A stretch of DNA of 64,000 bases from Cytophagales bacterium (GCA_004292855.1 RDXN01000029.1:231312-295311); one strand, 5' to 3'. Counted from the stretch's first letter, positions 19,052 through 28,125 are shown. Made by a program: numbers and translations. The notes: generated by a model from the sequence alone, not told the origin.

Positions 19052-19885
19052 ATGCCTTTTATCACCGCACAAAACCGACTCGTTCAATACCAATACGCCG
19101 ACAATGGGCAACCTCACACGCTGGTGTTCATCAACTCGCTGGGCACCGACCTGCGCATTTGGGACGGTGTAGTGGCTCAACTCGGCATGTCAGTAAATAC
19201 CCTCCGCTACGACAAGCGCGGGCACGGCCTCTCGGAAGAAACCCCAGCCGATGCACTCGACACGGGCACGATGGAAGCTTTTACCGATGACCTGATTGGC
19301 CTACTCGACGCCCTGAACATCGACCGCTGTATTCCGGTAGGACTGTCGGTGGGGGGGCGTATTGCCCTGATGCTCGCTGATCGGCAACCGGAGCGGGTTG
19401 AAAGGCTGATCCTGTGCGACACGGGCCATGTGATCGGGACGCTCCAGAGCTGGGACGACCGGATTGAGGCCGTTCGTTCGGTTGGGTTGGCTCGCTTGGC
19501 TCCACAAATTATGGAACGCTGGTTTCCGGCTCATTTCCGCCAGGGAAACGCCAATCAGGTGGGCATTTTCCAGCGGATGGTGGCTGCCTGCGCCCCCGCC
19601 GACTACATCAGAACCTGCGAGGCTATCCGCGACGCCGACCTCACCACCGAGGCCGGACGAGTGACTGCGCCAACGCTCTGCATCGTTGGCTCTGAGGACC
19701 TCGCCACTCCACCCACTCTCGTTCAGAGCCTGTCGGCCCTGATTTCGGGGTCGCAGTTTCGGGTGATCGATGGATCGGGGCACATTCCGTGTGTGGATAA
19801 TCCAGTAAGATTAACCGAATTGATTCTTGATTTTATTTACCCCCAACCGACCCGTCGGACCGCCCCTAAAGGGGGCTTAGGTTGA
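19052..19885 (+). CDS. pcaD: 3-oxoadipate enol-lactonase
   Basis: Hydrolyses 3-oxoadipate enol-lactone to 3-oxoadipate in the protocatechuate branch of the beta-ketoadipate pathway (cytoplasm). It has an alpha/beta-hydrolase fold of 277 residues: NSLGTDLRIWD (28-38, oxyanion region), RYDKRGHGLSE (52-62), nucleophile elbow GLSVGG (S99), acid D216 in VGSEDLATP, and H244 in GSGHIPCVDNP. The ATG at 19052 is chosen over an upstream TTG at 19010. The last about 13 residues (PQPTRRTAPKGGLG) are encoded by an inverted repeat, not by family sequence. First gene of the pca operon. Confidence 0.9.
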   Translation: MPFITAQNRLVQYQYADNGQPHTLVFINSLGTDLRIWDGVVAQLGMSVNTLRYDKRGHGLSEETPADALDTGTMEAFTDDLIGLLDALNIDRCIPVGLSVGGRIALMLADRQPERVERLILCDTGHVIGTLQSWDDRIEAVRSVGLARLAPQIMERWFPAHFRQGNANQVGIFQRMVAACAPADYIRTCEAIRDADLTTEAGRVTAPTLCIVGSEDLATPPTLVQSLSALISGSQFRVIDGSGHIPCVDNPVRLTELILDFIYPQPTRRTAPKGGLG

Positions 19886-19940
19886 GCATAATCAAGGTAA
19901 GCCCCCTTTAGGGGCGGTCCGACGGGTCGGTTGGGGGTAA
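19837..19940. repeat. Inverted repeat of the ACCCCCAACC family with GACCCGTCGG module
   Basis: Perfect 43-bp arms at 19837-19879 and 19898-19940. Inside each arm are two mini-hairpins, CCGAC-CC-GTCGG and CCCCTAAAGGGG. The left arm encodes the C-terminal tail of PcaD, whose stop is at 19883-19885 in the loop; the right arm ends ten bases before the pcaC start. Confidence 0.93.
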
Positions 19941-19950
19941 TTTTTCTACC

Positions 19951-20325
19951 ATGACTAGAGACGACTTGTACGAACAGGGCATGAAAACCCGCCGGGCCGT
20001 GTTGGGCGATGCTCACGTGGACCGGGCCGAGGCCACAAAGACAGAGTTTGATGCTGATTTTCAGCAGTATATCACCGAGAATGCCTGGGGCAGTATCTGG
20101 TCCAGACCCGGCTTAACCCCCCGCGAGCGTAGCCTGATTACCATTGCGTTACTGGCTGCGCTGGGCCACGAGGAGGAATTAGCCATGCACATTCGGGCTA
20201 CCCGCAACACCGGGGCCTCGCCCGAAGATGTGAAAGAAGTTTTACTCCACACGGCCATTTATGCGGGTGTGCCTGTCACGAATGGAGCCATGAAAATCGC
20301 TAAACGAGTTTTGAACGATGACTGA
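19951..20325 (+). CDS. pcaC: 4-carboxymuconolactone decarboxylase
   Basis: Converts 4-carboxymuconolactone to 3-oxoadipate enol-lactone, the substrate of PcaD. The 124-residue all-helical protein has the family pattern AWGSIWSRPGLTPRERS (45-61), an EEELAMHIRA stretch (75-84) with the conserved His, and HTAIYAGVPVTNGAM near the end. Length equals that of stand-alone PcaC. It overlaps pcaH by 8 bp, so the two are probably coupled. The usual preceding enzyme, PcaB (3-carboxy-cis,cis-muconate cycloisomerase), is not found in this window. Confidence 0.93.
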   Translation: MTRDDLYEQGMKTRRAVLGDAHVDRAEATKTEFDADFQQYITENAWGSIWSRPGLTPRERSLITIALLAALGHEEELAMHIRATRNTGASPEDVKEVLLHTAIYAGVPVTNGAMKIAKRVLNDD

Positions 20326-20998
20326 CCAAAGTACTCACCCGCCGTTGTATTCACCGGCTTATAAATCAACCATTTATCGGTCGCCGAAGGAGGCCTTGAT
20401 CCCGGTAAGCGACCGCCTTCGCGACCGCAGTATGCCCGCCTACGGGCAGTCGGTGTTGCGCGAGTTTGATAACGATCTGACAAAAAATGCCCGCATCAAC
20501 GCCGAACCCATCGGCGAACGGCTCAAGGTGTTTGGGCGCGTACTCGACACCAACGGGCGCGGTATCCCCAACGCGCTGGTCGAAGTGTGGCAGGCCAATG
20601 CCGCCGGTCGTTATGTGCATCGGGCCGAAATTCACGACGCCCCGCTCGATCCCAATTTTTTGGGTGCGGGCCGTGTGCTGACAGATGCCGAGGGTGGCTA
20701 TGTGTTTTACACCATCCGACCGGGGGCCTACCCTTGGGGCAACCATTACAACGCCTGGCGGCCCTACCACATCCATTTTTCGGTGACGGGCCGGTTTCTG
20801 GATCAGCGACTCGTAACCCAAATGTACTTCGTGGGCGACCCGCTGCTGAATTTCGATCCGGTATTTCAGTCGGTGCCGCCCCACGCCCGCGAGTTGCTCA
20901 TTGCCCAGTTTAGCATGGACAACACCGAAGAGGGATTTGCGCTGGCCTACGAGTTTAACATTGTCCTGAACGGGCGTAACCAAACCCTTTTCGAGTAA
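20318..20998 (+). CDS. pcaH: Protocatechuate 3,4-dioxygenase beta subunit
   Basis: Iron-bearing subunit of the intradiol dioxygenase that opens the ring of protocatechuate. All four Fe(III) ligands expected from the Pseudomonas enzyme can be placed: Y99 (GRYVHRAEI), Y138 (GAYPWGNHYNAW), H151 and H153 (YHIHFS). An N-terminal arm of about 60 residues precedes the beta-sandwich, as usual for PcaH. The 226-residue length is normal. The start overlaps pcaC by 8 bp, and the stop shares a base with the pcaG start (TAATG), so equal production of both subunits is likely. Confidence 0.95.
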   Translation: MTDQSTHPPLYSPAYKSTIYRSPKEALIPVSDRLRDRSMPAYGQSVLREFDNDLTKNARINAEPIGERLKVFGRVLDTNGRGIPNALVEVWQANAAGRYVHRAEIHDAPLDPNFLGAGRVLTDAEGGYVFYTIRPGAYPWGNHYNAWRPYHIHFSVTGRFLDQRLVTQMYFVGDPLLNFDPVFQSVPPHARELLIAQFSMDNTEEGFALAYEFNIVLNGRNQTLFE

Positions 20999-21660
20999 TG
21001 GCAAAGCTACGACCCACCCCCTCACAAACCGTTGGCCCCTTTTTCGCCTACGGCCTGACCGCCGAACAGTTTGGCTATTCCTACAACGCCATCATTGACC
21101 GGACCATTGCCGACCCCGATACCCCTGGCGAGCATATCACGATCACCGGACGTGTGTTCGACGGTAACGGCATTCCCGTACCCGACGCGATGCTGGAGTT
21201 TGTGCAGGCTGATGCCGCAGGAAATTTCCGTACGGAGCCAATCGAACTGCTGGCTCCAGATAGCCCGCAGCAGGGCCGGTTTGTTTTGTCGGGCACAACC
21301 CGCAACGGGGCCGCTTACCACTCGCCGGAGTTTCGGGGCATTGGGCGGGCGGGTACGGAGCAAACACCCGCCGGTACGTACTGGATGCAGACCGTGAAGC
21401 CCGGTTCCGTTGACAACGAGGCCCCGCACATCGACGTTACCTTGTTTTCGCGGGGGTCGTTGCGCGATCTTCGTACCCGGATCTACTTTTCCGACGAAGC
21501 CGAAGCAAACGCAACCGACCCTTTACTGAACGAGGTTCCCGCCGGTCGTCGGCACACCCTACTGGCCCAACGGCGCGAGCAAAACGGACAAGTTTTCTAT
21601 GATTTCGACATTCGCATGCAAGGCGAAGGCGAGGCAGTATTTTTCTTAATGAGTGAATGA
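20998..21660 (+). CDS. pcaG: Protocatechuate 3,4-dioxygenase alpha subunit
   Basis: Structural partner of PcaH in the alpha/beta dioxygenase. The 220-residue sequence opens with the typical [15 protein letters not shown] (7-21), then the sandwich core with [29 protein letters not shown] strands, and ends [12 protein letters not shown]. It lacks the Tyr/His iron set, as expected for the alpha chain. The start overlaps the pcaH stop by one base. The last codons and stop (MSE, TGA) lie in a GAGTGAATGAG repeat unit that runs on to the next start codon. Confidence 0.94.
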   Translation: MAKLRPTPSQTVGPFFAYGLTAEQFGYSYNAIIDRTIADPDTPGEHITITGRVFDGNGIPVPDAMLEFVQADAAGNFRTEPIELLAPDSPQQGRFVLSGTTRNGAAYHSPEFRGIGRAGTEQTPAGTYWMQTVKPGSVDNEAPHIDVTLFSRGSLRDLRTRIYFSDEAEANATDPLLNEVPAGRRHTLLAQRREQNGQVFYDFDIRMQGEGEAVFFLMSE

Positions 21661-21667
21661 GCGAATG
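21649..21667. repeat. Single arm of the GAGTGAATGAGCGAATGA family
   Basis: A short copy of the unit that forms hairpins at 23.0 and 62.05 kb, here without a partner arm. It contains the pcaG stop codon and both possible starts (GTG 21653, ATG 21665) of the CoA-transferase gene. Confidence 0.6.
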
Positions 21668-23017
21668 AAACATGTCCCAATTATATCCCTCGGCGAGGCT
21701 GCTGCGAAAGTAAAAGAGGGCGACACACTGTTGCAGGGCGGTTTCGGGATGACCGGCAACCCCGTTCACCTCATGCACGCCCTAGCCGGGTTGGGCACCA
21801 GAAACTTAACCTTCATTGGCAACAACACCGGCGAACCCGGTTTGGGGGGCGGTCGGCTGTTGCGAAATGGTCAACTCAAAAAGATTATCGGCTCATTTTT
21901 TACGAGCAACCCCGACGCCGTGAAGGCGGCTCAGTCGGGCGCGGTGGCCTACGAACTGTTGCCACAGGGTACGCTGGCCGAGGCCATTCGGGCGGGCGGG
22001 GCAGGCATCGGCGGGTTTTACACCCCCACAGCCGCCGGAACGCTCATTGCCAAGGGCCAAGAAACCAAAGTGATCGACGGGGTGGAGCAGGTGTTTGTAA
22101 AGGGCATCCGGGGCAACGTGGCCTTTATCCGGGCCTGGCAAGCCGACACAGCGGGCAATCTGCGCTACCGCATGACCGAACAAAATTTCAACCGGGCAAT
22201 GGCCACAGCCGCCGATCTGGTTATTGCCGAGGTAGAAGAAATCGTGCCCGTGGGCAACCTCGCCCCCGAACACATCCATACACCCGGTTGCTACGTCGAT
22301 TTTCTGGTCGAGGCCAAACTGATGCCCGAAGACCTGGGCATTTCGGTGTCGGTATCGTCGGGCAAGAAGGTCGATGAAGCCCGGATGAACATGGCGCGTC
22401 GGGCGTTGGCCGAACTCCGGTCCGGCGATGTAGTGAATCTTGGCATCGGCATCCCGACGCTCGTGGCCGACCTCATCGCATCCGGGCCGCGTTCGGTGCA
22501 GCACGGCATTATTTTACACACCGAAAACGGCATGTTAGGCGTAGGTCCGGCCCCAACCGATGGCGGGGGGGCGATGAATTACCCCGTTAACGCGGGTAAG
22601 ATTCCCGTCACGGCCCTGCCCGGCAGCAGCTATTTCGACTCCGCCGATTCGTTTGCTATGATTCGCGGGGGGCACATCGACGTGGCGATTATGGGCGGGT
22701 TAGAAGTCGATGAACAAGCAAATCTGGCCAACTGGGCTGTTCCCGGAAAGCCGTTGCTGGGCGTTGGGGGGGCAATGGACCTCGCAAAGGGAGCCAAACG
22801 GCTCATCATCACCATGACTCACACCAATCCCGACGGCTCCCCCAAAATCGTTCCGACCTGTACCCTCCCCCTAACCGCCGAGGGCGTTGTTGATCTGATC
22901 ATTACGGACCTCGCCGTGTTCGGATACCCCAACCACCAACTCACCCTGCTCGAACTCATGCCCGGCGCAACGCTGGATGAGGTACGGGCGAAAACAAGCG
23001 CGAAATTTGTTGAGTGA
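21665..23017 (+). CDS. pcaIJ: 3-oxoadipate CoA-transferase, A and B subunits fused
   Basis: Moves CoA from succinyl-CoA to 3-oxoadipate. In most bacteria PcaI and PcaJ are separate chains; here one 450-residue chain contains both. The A part (1 to about 222) has [15 protein letters not shown] and the [11 protein letters not shown] loop; the B part (from about 235) has [14 protein letters not shown], the active-site Glu in [11 protein letters not shown] (E287) and [11 protein letters not shown]. The join (about 222-235) is short, as in mitochondrial SCOT. The ATG at 21665 is chosen over a GTG four codons earlier. The stop codon lies in the first bases of the following inverted repeat. Confidence 0.92.
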   Translation: MKHVPIISLGEAAAKVKEGDTLLQGGFGMTGNPVHLMHALAGLGTRNLTFIGNNTGEPGLGGGRLLRNGQLKKIIGSFFTSNPDAVKAAQSGAVAYELLPQGTLAEAIRAGGAGIGGFYTPTAAGTLIAKGQETKVIDGVEQVFVKGIRGNVAFIRAWQADTAGNLRYRMTEQNFNRAMATAADLVIAEVEEIVPVGNLAPEHIHTPGCYVDFLVEAKLMPEDLGISVSVSSGKKVDEARMNMARRALAELRSGDVVNLGIGIPTLVADLIASGPRSVQHGIILHTENGMLGVGPAPTDGGGAMNYPVNAGKIPVTALPGSSYFDSADSFAMIRGGHIDVAIMGGLEVDEQANLANWAVPGKPLLGVGGAMDLAKGAKRLIITMTHTNPDGSPKIVPTCTLPLTAEGVVDLIITDLAVFGYPNHQLTLLELMPGATLDEVRAKTSAKFVE

Positions 23018-23088
23018 ATGAGCGAATGAGTGATTGAGCGAAGCTTCAAGCCGAGTCTGGTCACTCAATCACTCATTCGCTCATTCAC
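23014..23088. repeat. Inverted repeat of the GAGTGAATGAGCG family
   Basis: Perfect 25-bp arms at 23014-23038 and 23064-23088, built from 4-base steps of the type GAAT/GAGC/GAGT/GATT. It includes the pcaIJ stop codon and ends eleven bases before the pcaF start. Confidence 0.9.
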
Positions 23089-23098
23089 CCAATTATTT

Positions 23099-24298
23099 AT
23101 GACTTATATCATTGACGCCATCCGAACCCCCATCAGTTCATTTGGCGGGAGCCTCGCCACCGTCCGCGCCGACGATTTGGCCGCGCTCCCCATCCGCGAA
23201 CTCCTGGCCCGCAACCCCACTCTACCCCCCGACGCCATCGCCGACGTGATACTCGGTTGCCACAATCAGGCGGGCGAAGACAACCGCAATGTGGCGCGTA
23301 TGGCTCTGCTGCTGGCAGGTTTGCCCCCTACCGTGCCGGGCGAGACCGTGAACCGGTTGTGTGCGTCGGGCATGTCGGCGGTGGTACAGGCAAGCCGGGC
23401 GATTGGGGCGGGCGATGGTGAGGTGTTCGTGGCCGGAGGCATGGAACACATGACACGCGGCCCGTGGGTGATGTCGAAAAGCGCGAAACCCTTCGGCAAC
23501 GATGCCCAACTGTTCGATTCGAGCTTCGGCTGGCGGTTTGTCAACCCCCGTATGAAAGACCTGTACGGGGTCGATGCGATGGGTATAACCGCCGAAAATC
23601 TGGCCGAAATCTATAAAATCAGTCGCGATGACCAAGATCAGTTCGCGCTTTGGTCGCAACAAAAAGCAGTCCGTGCGCAGGCATCGGGCCGATTAGCGGA
23701 AGAAATTATGCCGGTAGAGCTACCCGCTAGAAAGGGTACGCCAACCCTGTTTGCACACGACGAGTTTGTGAAGCCAACTACCTCGCTTGAGGTACTGGCA
23801 ACGCTCAAACCGGCCTTCAAAAAAGATGGTAGTGTCACGGCGGGTAACGCAGCGGGCCTCAACGACGGAGCAGCGGCCATGCTGATTACCAGTGAAAAAG
23901 GGGCCAACCGCTACGGCCTCACCCCCAAAGCGCGAATCGTGGCCTCGGCGGTGGTGGGCGTGGAACCGCGTGTCATGGGTATTGGGCCGGTGCCCGCCAC
24001 CCAAAAAGCATTGACCAAAGCGGGCCTGTCGCTCGATGATATGGACGTGATCGAACTAAACGAGGCTTTTGCGGCTCAATCGCTGGCTTGCACGCGCCAA
24101 CTCGGTCTGGCCGACAACGACCCGCGCATCAACCCCAACGGTGGGGCCATCGCCCTCGGTCACCCGCTTGGGATGTCGGGAACGCGCCTAATCCAAACGG
24201 CTACGTTGGAGTTACAGCAAACGGGCAAACGGTACGCTCTCGCAACTATGTGCATTGGCGTAGGCATGGGCTATGCGGTCGTGCTAGAACGGGTGTGA
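23099..24298 (+). CDS. pcaF: 3-oxoadipyl-CoA thiolase
   Basis: Splits 3-oxoadipyl-CoA into succinyl-CoA and acetyl-CoA, ending the pathway. The 399-residue thiolase has the nucleophile in VNRLCASGMSAV (C88), the NEAFAAQ segment, the His in NPNGGAIALGHPLG and the second Cys in MCIGVGMGYAV. The downstream neighbour of this Cys pattern is GVGMG rather than the common GGGQG. The ATG at 23099 is chosen because upstream frame is only repeat. Position directly after pcaIJ supports pcaF over a general acetyl-CoA acetyltransferase. The gene ends six bases from the convergent aspartate kinase gene. Confidence 0.9.
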   Translation: MTYIIDAIRTPISSFGGSLATVRADDLAALPIRELLARNPTLPPDAIADVILGCHNQAGEDNRNVARMALLLAGLPPTVPGETVNRLCASGMSAVVQASRAIGAGDGEVFVAGGMEHMTRGPWVMSKSAKPFGNDAQLFDSSFGWRFVNPRMKDLYGVDAMGITAENLAEIYKISRDDQDQFALWSQQKAVRAQASGRLAEEIMPVELPARKGTPTLFAHDEFVKPTTSLEVLATLKPAFKKDGSVTAGNAAGLNDGAAAMLITSEKGANRYGLTPKARIVASAVVGVEPRVMGIGPVPATQKALTKAGLSLDDMDVIELNEAFAAQSLACTRQLGLADNDPRINPNGGAIALGHPLGMSGTRLIQTATLELQQTGKRYALATMCIGVGMGYAVVLERV

Positions 24299-24304
24299 TG
24301 CCCG

Positions 24305-25555
24305 CTAAGGTCGCACCACCAACTGCACCGTGTACCGGCTTTTTTGCTCCAGTAACAGCTTTTTATCCACCAATACCCGGTCGATGGTGGCTTGGTCGTA
24401 ATACCGAATCGTGATCAGTTCGAGGCCCTCGTTGTAATTGACCCGAAACGTTTGCCGCAACCGTTCGAGCAAAGCGGGGACGCGGTCGGGGTTCGTGTCG
24501 ACCACTACTGAGAAACTGATAGCCGTGTTTTGCATCAGGTTGATCTTGACGCCTGCTTCGGCAAACTGCCCGAAAATCTCGCTCAAATTATCCTCGGCGA
24601 TAAACGAAAAATCGTTGGGGTGCAACGAGATCAAAGTCTGATTGACCTTGAAAATAAACGAAGGTATAGGCAGCCGGTCCGTAAAATTCCCAATCACCGT
24701 ACCGGGGGCGTCGGGCTGCACAAACGAACGGACGTAGAGCGGAATGCCTTTATTCTGGAGCGGTTTGATGGTTTTTGGGTGAATAACCGTAGCCCCATAA
24801 TAGGCCAGCTCGATGGCATCCTGGTAGGTGAGCCGGTCGAGCAGCACGGTATCATCGAAATATTTGGGGTCGGCGTTCAGCACGCCCGGCACGTCTTTCC
24901 AGATCGTGACGCTCTCGGCATCAAGACAATAGGCAAAAATGGCGGCTGTATAATCGGAACCTTCGCGACCCAGTGTGGTGGTGAGGCTAGTGCCGGTAGC
25001 CTGCCCGATGAACCCCTGCGTAACGATCACCTCGCCCGTGGCCCGCTCGTTCACAAACTGCCGGATAGCTCGTTGCGTAGCGGGCCAGTCGACCTTGCCC
25101 TCACGGAAGGTATCATCGGTATGGATGAGTTGGCGGGCGTCGGCCCAAACAGCCCCGCAGTACGCTGCCACAATTTGGGTAGAAAGAATCTCACCTGCCG
25201 ACACGATTTGATCGTAGATCTGATCGAACGGGCCATCGGGTTTTTGTCCAAGCACGGTTTCCATCCAGATGAACGTACCATAAGCCGCCCGGAACGTCAT
25301 TGGCCAATCGGGGCCGGCGAGATCGCGCAGGATGGTTTCGTGATAGGCCCGAACGGTTTGCCAGTGGGCCAGCGTTTCGTCGGGTTTATGGTCGGCGTAG
25401 GCACGAGCCAAGAGTTCGAGCGCGTTGGTCGTTTTGCCCATTGCGGACACGACTACAATTGCTCCATTCTCGGTCTGTGTGCGGACAATTTCGGCCAGAT
25501 TTCGTACCCCAGCCGCGTGATTGACGGATGCCCCGCCAAACTTAAAAACCTTCAT
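24305..25555 (-). CDS. Aspartate kinase
   Basis: Phosphorylates aspartate at the entry to lysine, diaminopimelate, threonine and methionine synthesis. The 416-residue monofunctional enzyme has the start KVFKFGGASV (2-11), VSAMGKTTNAL, the catalytic-domain TTTLGREGSDYTAAIFAY and a C-terminal regulatory part with ACT-like folds (SLHPNDFSFIAEDNL, SFSVVVDTNPDRV). There is no homoserine dehydrogenase fusion. It follows dxs on the minus strand with a hairpin in the 74-bp gap. Which end product inhibits it cannot be told. Confidence 0.92.
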   Translation of the reverse strand: MKVFKFGGASVNHAAGVRNLAEIVRTQTENGAIVVVSAMGKTTNALELLARAYADHKPDETLAHWQTVRAYHETILRDLAGPDWPMTFRAAYGTFIWMETVLGQKPDGPFDQIYDQIVSAGEILSTQIVAAYCGAVWADARQLIHTDDTFREGKVDWPATQRAIRQFVNERATGEVIVTQGFIGQATGTSLTTTLGREGSDYTAAIFAYCLDAESVTIWKDVPGVLNADPKYFDDTVLLDRLTYQDAIELAYYGATVIHPKTIKPLQNKGIPLYVRSFVQPDAPGTVIGNFTDRLPIPSFIFKVNQTLISLHPNDFSFIAEDNLSEIFGQFAEAGVKINLMQNTAISFSVVVDTNPDRVPALLERLRQTFRVNYNEGLELITIRYYDQATIDRVLVDKKLLLEQKSRYTVQLVVRP

Positions 25556-25572
25556 AACTATTGGGAATAGCT

Positions 25573-25615
25573 CAAAACCCTGCTAGTGGGGTGCTAACCC
25601 CCTGGCAGGGTTTTG
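25573..25615. repeat. Hairpin of the ACCCTGCCAGTGG family, short form
   Basis: CAAAACCCTGCTAG (25573-25586) pairs with CTGGCAGGGTTTTG (25602-25615) with one mismatch. The stem fills most of the gap between dxs and the aspartate kinase gene. Larger relatives are at 31.3 and 44.9 kb. With flanking A and T runs it could also act as a terminator in either direction. Confidence 0.75.
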
Positions 25616-25629
25616 GAACCAATGTCTCT

Positions 25630-27564
25630 CTAAACAGCTACCTTACTACCCGCAAAGAGCAGTTCTTTAACGGCGTTGGCGATACCGTCGGGGTCGAAGC
25701 CGCACTCACGGTGCAACTCGATTTGCTCGCCGTGTTCGATGATGGCGTCGGGGATGCCCAAACGTTTCACACGGGCCATGTAACCGTGTTCGGCCATGAA
25801 TTCGAGGATGGCGGAGCCAAAGCCACCCATCACACAACCATCTTCCACGGTCAACACCCGGTCGAACCGGCGGAAAATCTGGTGGAGTAAAGCCTCGTCT
25901 AATGGTTTCACATAACGCATGTCGAAATGCGCGGGCCGGATACCTTCTTTGGCGAGTTTGTTGGCGGCTTCAACGGCATAGTTGCCAATATGGCCAAGCG
26001 TCAGAATGGCCACGCCTTCGCCATCGGAAATCATACGTCCTTTGCCAATCTCCTGTTTTTCAAGTGGGGTGCGCCAGTTCGGCATCATGCCTTCGCCACG
26101 CGGGTAACGAATGGTAAACGCCCGCTTGCCCTGTTGAACCTCCGCCGATGCCGCAGTGAACATCATATTGCGGAGTTCCTGCTCGTTCATGGGGGCCGCA
26201 ATAATCATGTTCGGCACGCAACGCATATACGCAATGTCGTAGGCCCCGTGATGCGTAGGCCCATCAGCTCCGGCGAAGCCCGCCCGATCAAGGCAGAAAA
26301 TCACGGGAAGCTCCTGAATACACACATCATGCACGACCTGATCGTAGGCGCGTTGCATAAACGTGGAGTAGATGTTGCAGAATACCACCTCGCCCCGCGT
26401 GGCCATCCCCGCCGAAAACGTAACGGCGTGTTGCTCAGCAATACCCACATCGAAGGCCCGCGCGGGCATGGCCTTCATCATAATATTCATCGACGATCCC
26501 GATGGCATGGCGGGCGTAACCCCCACAATGCGCGGGTTTTGCTCGGCCAACTCAACCAGGGTATGCCCGAATACGTCCTGATACTTGGGGGCTTGAGGGG
26601 CGTCGTAAATTTTCTTCTTAATCTCGCCCGTGACCTTATCGAACAAACCGGGCGCGTGCCACTTGGTTTGGTCTTTCTCAGCGGGGCCATAACCCTTACC
26701 TTTCACCGTCAGCACGTGCAGCAGTTTGGGTCCGGGAATATGCTTCAGGTCTTCCAGAACGCTCGTCAGATGATCGATGTCGTGCCCGTCGATGGGACCA
26801 AAATAACGCAGGTTGAGCGACTCAAACAGGTTGCTTTGCTCTAATAATGAGCCTTTTACCCCGGTTTGAATTTGCGAAACCAATTCCTGAGCTGTTTTGC
26901 CCAGTTTATCCATCTTGCCGAGCAAATTCCAGACCTCGTCCTTAACCCGGTTATAAGTCGGTGAGGTAGTAATGTCGGTCAGGTAGCCGCGCAGGGCACC
27001 CACATTGGGGTCGATACTCATGTTGTTGTCGTTCAACACGATCAACAGGTTGGCGTCGGTGGCTCCGGCGTGGTTCATGCCCTCAAAGGCCTCGCCCGCC
27101 GTCATCGACCCGTCGCCAATCACGGCAATGTGCTGCCGGTTTGGGTGACCCTGCAACTTCGACGCAACAGCCATGCCCAAAGCCGCCGAAATCGACGTCG
27201 ATGAGTGGCCAACGCCAAAGGTGTCGTATTGGCTTTCTTTGCGCTTCGGAAAACCCGAAATGCCTTTGTAGAAGCGATTCGTATGGAAAACATCGCGCCG
27301 ACCGGTCAGGATTTTGTGGCCGTAGGCCTGGTGGCCCACATCCCAAACCAACTGATCGTCGGGCGTATTATAAATGTAATGAAGAGCAACGGTCAGTTCA
27401 ACAACGCCCAGGCTGGCCCCGAAGTGGCCCCCATAAATCGACACATTGTCGATAATAAACTGACGGAGTTGATCGCAAACTTTGGGGAGATCGGCCTTGT
27501 CGATTCGGCGCAGGTCGTCGGGATTGTTGATGGAAGCAAGTAAGTTGCCGGGGGTAATCAGCAT
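25630..27564 (-). CDS. dxs: 1-deoxy-D-xylulose-5-phosphate synthase
   Basis: Condenses pyruvate and glyceraldehyde-3-phosphate, first step of the MEP isoprenoid pathway, using thiamine diphosphate. From the ATG at 27564 (MLITPGNLLASI) the chain is 644 residues. Seen: YIYNTPDDQLVWDVGHQAYGHKI-type substrate region, GDGSMTAGEAFEGMNHAG with the ThDP-binding GDG, the DNNMSIDPNVGAL loop, the transketolase central domain (EQHAVTFSAGMA, GPTHHGAYDIAY) and the C-terminal domain ending in LLFAG. An upstream in-frame start at 27654 would add 30 residues overlapping the promoter, so it is not used. Confidence 0.95.
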   Translation of the reverse strand: MLITPGNLLASINNPDDLRRIDKADLPKVCDQLRQFIIDNVSIYGGHFGASLGVVELTVALHYIYNTPDDQLVWDVGHQAYGHKILTGRRDVFHTNRFYKGISGFPKRKESQYDTFGVGHSSTSISAALGMAVASKLQGHPNRQHIAVIGDGSMTAGEAFEGMNHAGATDANLLIVLNDNNMSIDPNVGALRGYLTDITTSPTYNRVKDEVWNLLGKMDKLGKTAQELVSQIQTGVKGSLLEQSNLFESLNLRYFGPIDGHDIDHLTSVLEDLKHIPGPKLLHVLTVKGKGYGPAEKDQTKWHAPGLFDKVTGEIKKKIYDAPQAPKYQDVFGHTLVELAEQNPRIVGVTPAMPSGSSMNIMMKAMPARAFDVGIAEQHAVTFSAGMATRGEVVFCNIYSTFMQRAYDQVVHDVCIQELPVIFCLDRAGFAGADGPTHHGAYDIAYMRCVPNMIIAAPMNEQELRNMMFTAASAEVQQGKRAFTIRYPRGEGMMPNWRTPLEKQEIGKGRMISDGEGVAILTLGHIGNYAVEAANKLAKEGIRPAHFDMRYVKPLDEALLHQIFRRFDRVLTVEDGCVMGGFGSAILEFMAEHGYMARVKRLGIPDAIIEHGEQIELHRECGFDPDGIANAVKELLFAGSKVAV

Positions 27565-27602
27565 AGCGAATCGTCTGAGTCGTTGTGTTACAACAACAAA
27601 CG

Positions 27603-27659
27603 CAAAAGTATAATGTTTATGCTTATTCGCATTCCGAGCGCGAACAACAGGCAAAGGTA
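27603..27659 (-). promoter_or_regulatory. Possible dxs promoter (two -7 boxes)
   Basis: On the minus strand TACCTTTG (27659-27652) and TACTTTTG (27610-27603) both match TAnnTTTG. No good -33 element is seen at the expected spacing for either. They lie between the NUDIX stop and the dxs start. Confidence 0.35.
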
Positions 27660-27666
27660 CGAACCA

Positions 27667-28125
27667 TTACCCAAAATACTGTTGCTCAATGCGGCCAATG
27701 TACCCCATCGGCACAACACTCTGCATCAACGCATATCGCTTGATCTCATCTCCTACATTTGGATAAAGGTTTAGTTGAGTAAGCTTCTCAACATCAATCC
27801 ATTGAACAGCTAATGCCGATGTCTCTGCCGGATTTAGAATAGGGGTTCCCTCCTGGATATCAGCACCGAAGACAACATGCAATACGTCGTCTTTATGTTC
27901 GGAAAGAAGCATTTCACCAAAGAAAAGGGCCTCCCCAACGCTAACAACGATGCCTAACTCTTCGCGCAGTTCACGCACAACGGTTTCGGTCAATGTTTCG
28001 CCCCGGTCGGGGTTGCCGCCGGGCAGGGCGTACACGTCGGCCTCGCCGTAGCGGTAGTGCATCAGAAGAACTTGGCGTTGACCGTTGGTCGTGCGGATTA
28101 GGAGGGCTGAGGGGCGAACTTTCAT
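27667..28125 (-). CDS. NUDIX hydrolase
   Basis: A 152-residue pyrophosphohydrolase. The NUDIX box GX5EX7REUXEEXGU is complete at 36-58 (GGNPDRGETLTETVVRELRE, then ELGI). A DxxHVVFGAD segment and the C-terminal WIDVEKLTQLNLYPN follow, as in many mutT-like enzymes. The natural nucleotide cannot be inferred. Its ATG overlaps the stop of the Uma2 gene upstream by 4 bp (ATGA), so the two are probably translated together. Confidence 0.88.
   Translation of the reverse strand: MKVRPSALLIRTTNGQRQVLLMHYRYGEADVYALPGGNPDRGETLTETVVRELREELGIVVSVGEALFFGEMLLSEHKDDVLHVVFGADIQEGTPILNPAETSALAVQWIDVEKLTQLNLYPNVGDEIKRYALMQSVVPMGYIGRIEQQYFG

Noticed and set aside
23030..23098. Longer N-terminus for the thiolase
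   Set aside because: The extra 23 codons are repeat sequence; thiolases start at the TYIIDAIRTP strand.
24530..25570. Plus-strand open frame of 346 codons over the aspartate kinase gene
   Set aside because: It is the antisense of a well-supported enzyme gene, gives no family motifs, and its composition (His, Arg, Gly rich) is typical of shadow frames in GC-rich DNA.
25927..26844. Plus-strand open frame of 305 codons over dxs
   Set aside because: Antisense to a complete Dxs with all motifs; the product has no recognisable domain.
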